This document shows, in pieces, positions 30,993 through 36,355 of a DNA stretch of 36,355 nucleotides; position 1 is the first letter of the stretch, and each line of letters starts with the position of its first letter. The notes beneath the pieces were generated by a model. The model searched no databases. It saw nothing but the letters and a program-made list of their open reading frames with translations, and was not told the DNA's origin. A program made the position numbers and the translations under genes. The DNA is taken from positions 1 through 36,355 of IMG/VR virus record IMGVR_UViG_3300017728_000042; one strand, written 5' to 3'. This stretch comes from a virus.

Positions 30993-31020
30993 ATTTTGTT
31001 ATACATATGTAATATACAAA
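30993..31020 (-). promoter_or_regulatory. late-type element plus TTTGTATATT core before gp26
   Basis: Bases 30993-31008 read ATATGTATAACAAAAT on the minus strand, one mismatch from the late-type element. Bases 31011-31020 read TTTGTATATT, close to the other promoter core. Both lie between the gp19 terminator and the gp26-like start, 23-50 nt upstream of the ATG. Confidence 0.45.
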
Positions 31021-31043
31021 AAAGCTTGACGTATGCCAAGCTT
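31018..31043 (-). terminator. intrinsic terminator after tail tube gene
   Basis: On the minus strand AAGCTTG and CAAGCTT pair (7 bp, 8-nt loop) and run into TTTTGT. It lies 25 nt after the stop of gp19. Stopping here would separate abundant sheath/tube transcripts from the scarce chaperone and baseplate transcripts. Confidence 0.65.
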
Positions 31044-31068
31044 AAATGTAAAATATATGGTTTTTCTT

Positions 31069-31557
31069 TTAGAAATTTAATACGCAATAATCCATTCCTA
31101 ATGTTAAAGAAATATTCATTACTGTAGTATCATCATCCCAATTCATATCCCCAAATGATGCGTCCTTAATAAAAGCACCTTTAATAATCCATTCAGAAAC
31201 TACATCTCCGACAGGACCCAATACATCAATTGTTAAATCTTTTTTATAGAAATCAGAATAACCATCTCTACCAGTAACTGATTCATGGTGTAATCTTGTC
31301 CATTCCATTACTGCTTGAGCCCCTGAAGGTGTAATAGGGTCAAATAATTCCATTGTTAAATCATTCCATCTTAATTTACCTTTTACTTTTCTATAAGTGT
31401 TTATATGATTTAATATTATTTCATCCTGCGCGAACCCCATTCCACTAACTCCCTTAATTATATACGATGGTATACCATCAACATACAATATAAATCGGTT
31501 AGCTACCTTTGGTTCAAAAGCTGTGAAAAATATTTCGTTAGGATCTAATACTGCCAT
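31069..31557 (-). CDS. tail tube protein, gp19-like
   Basis: At 162 residues, this is one shorter than T4 gp19. Typical features are the N-terminal ANRFILYVDGIPSYIIKGVSG, KGKLRWNDLTMELFDPI, the GAQAVMEWTRLHHE helix and C-terminal VMNISLTLGMDYCVLNF. Hexamers stack to form the inner tube through which DNA passes. It follows the sheath gene by 44 nt with its own late-type element, and ends shortly before a terminator. Confidence 0.9.
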   Translation of the reverse strand: MAVLDPNEIFFTAFEPKVANRFILYVDGIPSYIIKGVSGMGFAQDEIILNHINTYRKVKGKLRWNDLTMELFDPITPSGAQAVMEWTRLHHESVTGRDGYSDFYKKDLTIDVLGPVGDVVSEWIIKGAFIKDASFGDMNWDDDTTVMNISLTLGMDYCVLNF

Positions 31558-31570
31558 TTTTTGTTATTTT

Positions 31571-31586
31571 ATTTTGTTATAAATAT
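31571..31586 (-). promoter_or_regulatory. late-type element ATATTTATAACAAAAT
   Basis: A perfect 16-nt copy (same as 3985 and 12492), 13 nt upstream of gp19. The tube protein is needed in high amounts, so a dedicated late promoter fits. Confidence 0.5.
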
Positions 31587-31601
31587 TATTGTTTTTCATT
31601 T

Positions 31602-33935
31602 TTATGCTGGGAAAGTAGCTCCAGTTGGTAAAATGTTAAAGTCTAGGTAAATAAATTCTGCTGTTTTAGTTGGTTGTAAATAAACTGCACCAATTAATTC
31701 ATTTCTATCAATTACATCTGGTGTGTTATTTGAATTATCCATTACAACTTTAAAAGCATATAAACCTTGTCTTTGTTGTACTGATTCTAAGTAAGGATTA
31801 ACTTGACTTAAGAATGTATTTCTTGTAGCTGCCGTGTTTTGTTCAAATACTAATGTATCAGCGATTTGAGAAATATAATTTTTAAGTGTGATTAATAATC
31901 TTCTTACATTTACTCTATCTAAAGCACTAGCTTTAGTTTGTAATGTTTTCTGTCCAAATACTACAATTCCTTGTCCTGGGAATGTTGCTATTGGATTTAC
32001 TTTTCCAGTATACAAATTATCTCTATTAGTATTAGTTAATTTTCTTTCTGCTTGATTAACTGCTCCTAATCCTCCTCTATTAATACCTGCTGGAGCAAAC
32101 CATGGTTCACCTGCTCTATCATTATAAGCATAAACACCTGGTATCATTGTAGATGCTGGTACCCAAACTAATTCTCTTGAATCTGGGTCTATTACTTGTA
32201 ACCAAGGCCAATATGTAGCTACATATGAAGAATCAACTGAAGCTGCTTGTCCTGTTACTTGTGTTAATGAAGCATTATAATTAACTAAATCACCCACAAA
32301 TATTGCATCTCCTCTATTTTCACAATTTGATTGAATTGTTGTCCAACCATCTCCTGTAACACTATTTGCTAGTATTAAACCTGGTGAAGTAATTAAGTTA
32401 TATCTAAAATCATCTCTATTAGCTAATAGGTTAATTGCTGTAGTATAATCTGATCCTACTAAACCTTGAGAATCAACATTATCAATATCTTGGTAGAATT
32501 TTGAAGGTGCACCACTTCCTGTTATATCACCTATCCCATTTCCAAATGTTCCATTACTAGCAATTGGAATAGAACCTGTAAATTCTGCTTTAGGACTTCC
32601 AGCATTATCAAAATAATTTGGAGTTTTCTTATTTACTTCTTTTACTCTTATATATCTTGAAGCATTTGGATATGATCCAGAAGTTTGTAGATAAACATCA
32701 GTTCCTGATCCTCTTACTGTTTGTACTTGATCACCAATTACTTTTGAAATATAATTAGGTGCTAAAGGATCTAATGAAATATTTGAATAAGTTTCAACTA
32801 CTTGTTTTGCTGTTGCTGTATCATTACCCTGTCTAAGTAATAATGAGAATACACCTGATGAAGTACTTGGGTTTGTTATTTCCCATCTAAAATTATCAGA
32901 TGTTCCGTTGGTTAATGTACCATTAGCTCCTGTAGTTCCTGCACTATTCATTATATTACCATCAGCTATTGTTTCTAACACAAAAGATTCAAAATTTACT
33001 ATATCAGCAGCTGTTAAATTTATTGTTAAATCATTATCAGATGGTCCAAGATTAGCTTTAGCTACTGTTAATACATCTCCTACTGCGTATCCAGTTCCAG
33101 CACCATCAACTGTTATTGCTGTTGGTTCAACAAATAAACCTTTATCAGTTGAAGTAGTCCCAATAGTAAATTGAGGATTTGTTCCCCCCGCAACAGTTGC
33201 TCCTAAAGATTGAGATGAAAAACTTAGTACTTCACCATTAAAAAATCCTGATCCTGTTGTAAATGCTCCTGCATTATCTACAAATTGAATTGAAGTAAAA
33301 GCTGTTGCTGAAGCTACTACACATCTTGCTAAAGCACTTGTATTACCTAAACTTGAAGTTACTATTACATCATTATATGTAGCTGCAACCATATTTGCTC
33401 CTGCTGTTGTTTGTTCAGGAAATATAGCGTTAAGTGTTCCATCTAATTTTCCAGCAGAACTAGTTGTTACAACATTCAATGTTAATCCAGTTCCTCCTGC
33501 TGGTAGAACTGTTGTTGCTACAGCTGTAGAAGTAGCAGATGATCCACTAATTCCTGTTCCTAAATTCCAACTTGAAAATAAATTAGTATTTAAATTAACA
33601 ACACCTGATTCTTCTGCACTTTGAATTATTGATGAAGTAGCTGGTGAAAAAGCTCCAGGTGTAACTCTAGTTACTAATAATGAAGTTCCTCCATTTTGAA
33701 AGTAATTATAAGCAGAAATCGAAGTAAAATAAGTATACTGATTTGATCCACTTAAAAAAGTAGTTCCAAAATTAGCTTGATATTCTGAATAACTAGTTAC
33801 TAATTTAGGTATATTTTGTTGACCTTTTACAGCTGGTCCAATAATCGCAGCCCCAGCTTGTACTGGTTGTGATGTTATTTGTGATTGGTCGTTTTCTCTT
33901 GCTAAAACACCCGGTGATATTAATACTTCTGCCAT
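31602..33935 (-). CDS. contractile tail sheath protein, gp18-like
   Basis: This 777-residue protein has the sheath N-terminus (LISPGVLARENDQSQI, AAIIGPAVKGQQNIPK, YFQNGGTSLLVTRV) and the conserved C-terminal domain (NPIATFPGQGIVVFGQKTL, RVNVRRLLITLKNYI, NTAATRNTFLSQVNPYL, EFIYLDFNI). T4 gp18 has 659 aa; the extra residues fall in a Gly/Thr/Ala-rich, strand-like middle (about 110-330) that should be surface-exposed insertion domains. Hexameric rings contract to drive the tube. A late-type element sits 14 nt upstream. Confidence 0.9.
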   Translation of the reverse strand: MAEVLISPGVLARENDQSQITSQPVQAGAAIIGPAVKGQQNIPKLVTSYSEYQANFGTTFLSGSNQYTYFTSISAYNYFQNGGTSLLVTRVTPGAFSPATSSIIQSAEESGVVNLNTNLFSSWNLGTGISGSSATSTAVATTVLPAGGTGLTLNVVTTSSAGKLDGTLNAIFPEQTTAGANMVAATYNDVIVTSSLGNTSALARCVVASATAFTSIQFVDNAGAFTTGSGFFNGEVLSFSSQSLGATVAGGTNPQFTIGTTSTDKGLFVEPTAITVDGAGTGYAVGDVLTVAKANLGPSDNDLTINLTAADIVNFESFVLETIADGNIMNSAGTTGANGTLTNGTSDNFRWEITNPSTSSGVFSLLLRQGNDTATAKQVVETYSNISLDPLAPNYISKVIGDQVQTVRGSGTDVYLQTSGSYPNASRYIRVKEVNKKTPNYFDNAGSPKAEFTGSIPIASNGTFGNGIGDITGSGAPSKFYQDIDNVDSQGLVGSDYTTAINLLANRDDFRYNLITSPGLILANSVTGDGWTTIQSNCENRGDAIFVGDLVNYNASLTQVTGQAASVDSSYVATYWPWLQVIDPDSRELVWVPASTMIPGVYAYNDRAGEPWFAPAGINRGGLGAVNQAERKLTNTNRDNLYTGKVNPIATFPGQGIVVFGQKTLQTKASALDRVNVRRLLITLKNYISQIADTLVFEQNTAATRNTFLSQVNPYLESVQQRQGLYAFKVVMDNSNNTPDVIDRNELIGAVYLQPTKTAEFIYLDFNILPTGATFPA

Positions 33936-33949
33936 TTTTATGTTATTTT

Positions 33950-33965
33950 ATTTTATTATAAATAT
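33950..33965 (-). promoter_or_regulatory. late-type element ATATTTATAATAAAAT
   Basis: One base from the perfect copies, 14 nt upstream of the sheath gene. Confidence 0.45.
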
Positions 33966-33982
33966 TATATTTTTTCTTAAAA

Positions 33983-34237
33983 CTACCCAATTGGGGTAAA
34001 CTTTCCAGTTTCTAAAGAAATATTTCCTTTACCATATTTTTTTTCTAATTCTTCAGCTATTTTTTGTTCTTTTTGTTGAATTTTTTCTAAATCTTTTGTA
34101 TAATTTTTCTTTTTAATATTGAGATTCATCATTGCTACTTCTACATCTCCTACATTTTCTACTAAAGTTTGAAAATCTTCTCTTATCTTTTTTATATTAT
34201 CAATTTCTTCTTGAGATAAAACTTTTTCTTCTGACAT
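33983..34237 (-). CDS. small coiled-coil protein between gp15 and gp18, 84 aa
   Basis: The protein is almost entirely helical and charged (EEIDNIKKIREDFQTLVENVG, KKNYTKDLEKIQQKEQKI, EELEKKYG), a likely two-helix coiled coil with a short C-terminal strand (NISLETGKFTPIG). The leader AAAAATAAAAGTA fits local starts. In T4 the terminase genes 16 and 17 lie between 15 and 18; here only this small gene does. No function is known to me; a head-tail joining or assembly role is inferred from position. Confidence 0.65.
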   Translation of the reverse strand: MSEEKVLSQEEIDNIKKIREDFQTLVENVGDVEVAMMNLNIKKKNYTKDLEKIQQKEQKIAEELEKKYGKGNISLETGKFTPIG

Positions 34238-34308
34238 TACTTTTATTTTTAGATTAATATTTTAAACTTATTATCAATTATACATATTAAGTTTTTATTT
34301 AAAATTAA

Positions 34309-35298
34309 TTACTCTGGTGGAGGAGATGGGGGTACTCTATTAGTATTAATTCTATTAGAAGGTTCTCTTGTTGATGGTGGATCAACAAACCCTACATAAT
34401 CCCCATGAGGTATATTTGTTCTATTAGGTGGAGAAGATTCTACTTCATTTATATTACTTACCATCTCAGGGTTAAAAGAAATTTTAGCTTTTGAATTATA
34501 TTTTTTTATTGATGATAAATCTTTTTGAAGTATATTAGGTACTATATAACCATACATTTTTATACTAAATGTACTTTTAACTAATCTATCATTATCTGCA
34601 GGCATATCAATGTTAGTTGCAACAGAATCTATTCTTGCTCTAAATTGATATCTTTCAGGATTTCCCCAATAAGAATCTGATGCATAATTGATAGCTTCTA
34701 CTATACCATTCATTTGTTCCATATAATATGTTGAAATTATACAATCATAATTTAATGTTACATAATCAGGAACTACAACTGCATACATATTTTTAGTAGG
34801 TCTTCTATTATTTAATATATTAAATTTATCATAAGTGTTATTAGAGCTATAAGATTTTTCATATACCCTATAATTATTAGGAAAATTAGCATCTAATTTA
34901 TTAGTAACTGTTCTATTTTTTTCTATATTAGTTCTTTTAAAAGTAATTAAAGGCATCATTATTCTTCCTTTTTTATCTCTAAAATAACCATTTTTTTGAA
35001 TTTGATTCCATCTTTCAGAATCAGCATATATTACAGGAACTTCTATTCTTTTACCATTTTGAATAACTGTAGGTTTAATTACATTATTAAAATAATAAAG
35101 TATAGTTTCATCTATATCATATAACCCAACTGTAAAAGGTTTTACAGTGTCTCCCTTAAAAGAAACCTGATTACTTCTATCAGTAATTTGATATGAAGCG
35201 TTATTAGGATTACCTATTTCTTTAGAATAAGGGGTATGCATCCCCTTACTTATTTCTTTTTGAGTTTTTGGTATTACTTTTCTTCCCCTATTTGACAT
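34309..35298 (-). CDS. tail completion / sheath-stabiliser protein, gp15-like
   Basis: The 329-residue protein follows T4 gp15 in layout: GLYDIDETILYYFNNVIKP and VPVIYADSERWNQIQ near residue 60-95, PLITFKRTNIE, a central DCIISTYYMEQMNGIVEAINY, STFSIKMYGYIVPN and a disordered Pro-rich tail (PPSTREPS...PPSPPPE) that parallels the Pro-rich end of T4 gp15. It caps the tail end and connects it to the neck. It overlaps the gp14-like gene by 11 nt. Confidence 0.8.
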   Translation of the reverse strand: MSNRGRKVIPKTQKEISKGMHTPYSKEIGNPNNASYQITDRSNQVSFKGDTVKPFTVGLYDIDETILYYFNNVIKPTVIQNGKRIEVPVIYADSERWNQIQKNGYFRDKKGRIMMPLITFKRTNIEKNRTVTNKLDANFPNNYRVYEKSYSSNNTYDKFNILNNRRPTKNMYAVVVPDYVTLNYDCIISTYYMEQMNGIVEAINYASDSYWGNPERYQFRARIDSVATNIDMPADNDRLVKSTFSIKMYGYIVPNILQKDLSSIKKYNSKAKISFNPEMVSNINEVESSPPNRTNIPHGDYVGFVDPPSTREPSNRINTNRVPPSPPPE

Positions 35299-35863
35299 GT
35301 TTTATACTTGATATTAATCTTTCTTGTGAAATTCCTACTCTATCTGCTGGTACATAATGTGCTTCTGCTATTATAGATACATCATAACCAAAACTAGCTA
35401 AATCATAATTACCATATGGATTATTACCATTATCATCTTGGTTAGGATAATCTGGGTCTTTACCTACAAATAATTGGTTGTTTATTAATTTATATATTTC
35501 ATAGTACCCATTTTCATACCATATAATATCACCAACTTCAGGAACAATTACTCCTATATTACCTGTTCTATTACCTTTTACTCCTGCTAAATCATCTCTT
35601 AAAAATCTAAATGTACGTCCTCCTGTAAAATTAACTCCTAAATCAGATTCAGGGAAATTTTGATCTTGTCTATCAATTAATACATTAAGTAACATTGGAG
35701 CTTCATAGTATTTTTCTTCAGCAGCTTCACCATAAATATTAACATTAGTTTCTTCTAACCTAAATTTATAAAGAGCGCATTCTTGAACAATAATATCCCA
35801 CATTAGTTCTCTACTAATTCCTCTAAACATACTTACGTCTCTTGCTCCTCCAAATAATGCCAT
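35288..35863 (-). CDS. neck protein, gp14-like
   Basis: In this 191-residue protein, EEKYYEAPMLLNVLIDRQ and VPEVGDIIWYENGYYEIYKLINNQLF correspond to the T4 gp14 block GDLIYFPMDNSLFEI, and the order 13-14-15 is kept. It forms the head-tail collar with gp13. It is shorter than the 256-aa T4 protein. The ATG lies 1 nt after the gp13 stop codon, and its 3' end overlaps gp15. Confidence 0.8.
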   Translation of the reverse strand: MALFGGARDVSMFRGISRELMWDIIVQECALYKFRLEETNVNIYGEAAEEKYYEAPMLLNVLIDRQDQNFPESDLGVNFTGGRTFRFLRDDLAGVKGNRTGNIGVIVPEVGDIIWYENGYYEIYKLINNQLFVGKDPDYPNQDDNGNNPYGNYDLASFGYDVSIIAEAHYVPADRVGISQERLISSIKHVK

Positions 35864-35864
35864 A

Positions 35865-36355
35865 TTATCCTATATAAATTGGGTAAGGTACTGCTGCTTC
35901 TATTTTTTGTAACGATTCTGCCTCTGCTGCTTTAACTGCTAATAAATTACTTCTTGATGTTTCATCAAAATATTCTCTTAATCTTGTAATTAATGCTAAT
36001 TTTTCATCTGAGGCAGCTGATAATAAATCTTGTTGGTTTAATGTTGTTTCTGCTCCAGGAATTGGTACTTGTGAATATTTACCCCTAATATATCCTAATA
36101 TTTCTTTACATACAGCTAATGTGTAATCAAATATCCAACTTCTACCTATAGAATTTATCTGACAATAATCAGGATTACAATAATTAACATTTGAAACATT
36201 AGTTACATTATATTGTCCTCTAGGATATTTTGATATAGGATCATTTCTTTCTGATAATTTTATGTATTGTATATTTAAATGTCCACTACGTTGGGGTATT
36301 GGAAATATTCTTAAGTTATTATTAATTAATTCAAATGAAAATTGTGATCTTCTAA
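35865..36355 (-). CDS. neck protein, gp13-like, C-terminal part (runs off the window)
   Basis: About 162 C-terminal residues are visible, stop at TAA 35865-35867. The block WIFDYTLAVCKEILGYIRGKY, then IPVPGAETTLNQQDLLSAASDEK, aligns with the T4 gp13 region WVKDYATALAKELNGQI, LPGGVTIDGQRLIEEAR, and both end in -[IL]-x-[IV]-G. It has about 25 extra residues before the end compared with T4. gp13 and gp14 together complete the head after packaging and form the neck. Confidence 0.8.
   Translation of the reverse strand, partial: RRSQFSFELINNNLRIFPIPQRSGHLNIQYIKLSERNDPISKYPRGQYNVTNVSNVNYCNPDYCQINSIGRSWIFDYTLAVCKEILGYIRGKYSQVPIPGAETTLNQQDLLSAASDEKLALITRLREYFDETSRSNLLAVKAAEAESLQKIEAAVPYPIYIG

Noticed and set aside
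1-36355. tRNA genes
   Set aside because: No cloverleaf with a T-loop GTTCRANNC followed by an acceptor stem was noticed on either strand; the window is almost fully coding.

Overview
The window looks like part of the genome of a T4-like (contractile-tailed) phage that infects a Bacteroidota, probably a flavobacterium. The phage assignment rests on recognisable homologues, all on the minus strand, of T4 gp13, gp14, gp15, gp18, gp19, gp26, gp51, gp48/54, gp53, gp32, UvsX, the gp41-type helicase, RNase H and DNA ligase. The host assignment rests on very AT-rich DNA, A-rich leaders in place of Shine-Dalgarno sites, signal peptides ending in Ser/Thr/Ala-Gln, and above all a 1133-residue secreted protein with GC-T-D-P-T-A-type repeats and a C-terminal type IX secretion (T9SS) sorting domain, a system restricted to Bacteroidota and relatives. 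No tRNA, IS element or CRISPR array was seen. Every supported gene reads right to left.

Reading in the direction of transcription, 36355-20600 is the neck and tail module: gp13 (cut by the window edge), gp14, gp15, a small coiled-coil protein, sheath gp18, tube gp19, a terminator, then gp26-like and gp51-like genes that appear to be joined by a +1/-2 frameshift on a run of nine T. The tape measure, a small unknown, a gp48/54-like tube initiator, a gp53-like wedge protein, a large hub protein with a C-terminal peptidase-like domain and a further structural protein follow. Several of these genes carry an ATATTTATAAyAAAAT element just upstream of the start, probably the late promoter.

20573-12552 is the replication and nucleotide module: a compact family A polymerase-like protein with unusual motifs, an unknown partner gene, a gp32-like single-strand binding protein with a bacterial SSB-like tail, UvsX, RNase H/5' exonuclease, replicative helicase and a class II ribonucleotide reductase. 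A second element, TTTCGTATATT, lies upstream of several of these genes.

12486-4474 is an accessory cassette of exported and membrane proteins: a 41-residue AT-hook-like protein, a secreted probable outer-membrane protein, a Cys-rich mini-protein, a one-TM coiled-coil protein, a secreted thioredoxin-fold protein without CxxC, the T9SS repeat protein, a lipoprotein, a holin-like protein, a YkuD/endolysin-like protein and a membrane protein with an EF-hand. This cassette is the least explained and most interesting part of the window; it may remodel the host surface or take part in lysis.

4418-1 holds small hypothetical proteins, a small outer-membrane barrel behind a 235-bp block of hairpins, a second small membrane protein, a clear terminator/promoter boundary, a SWIM zinc-finger protein and the N-terminal part of an ATP-dependent DNA ligase.
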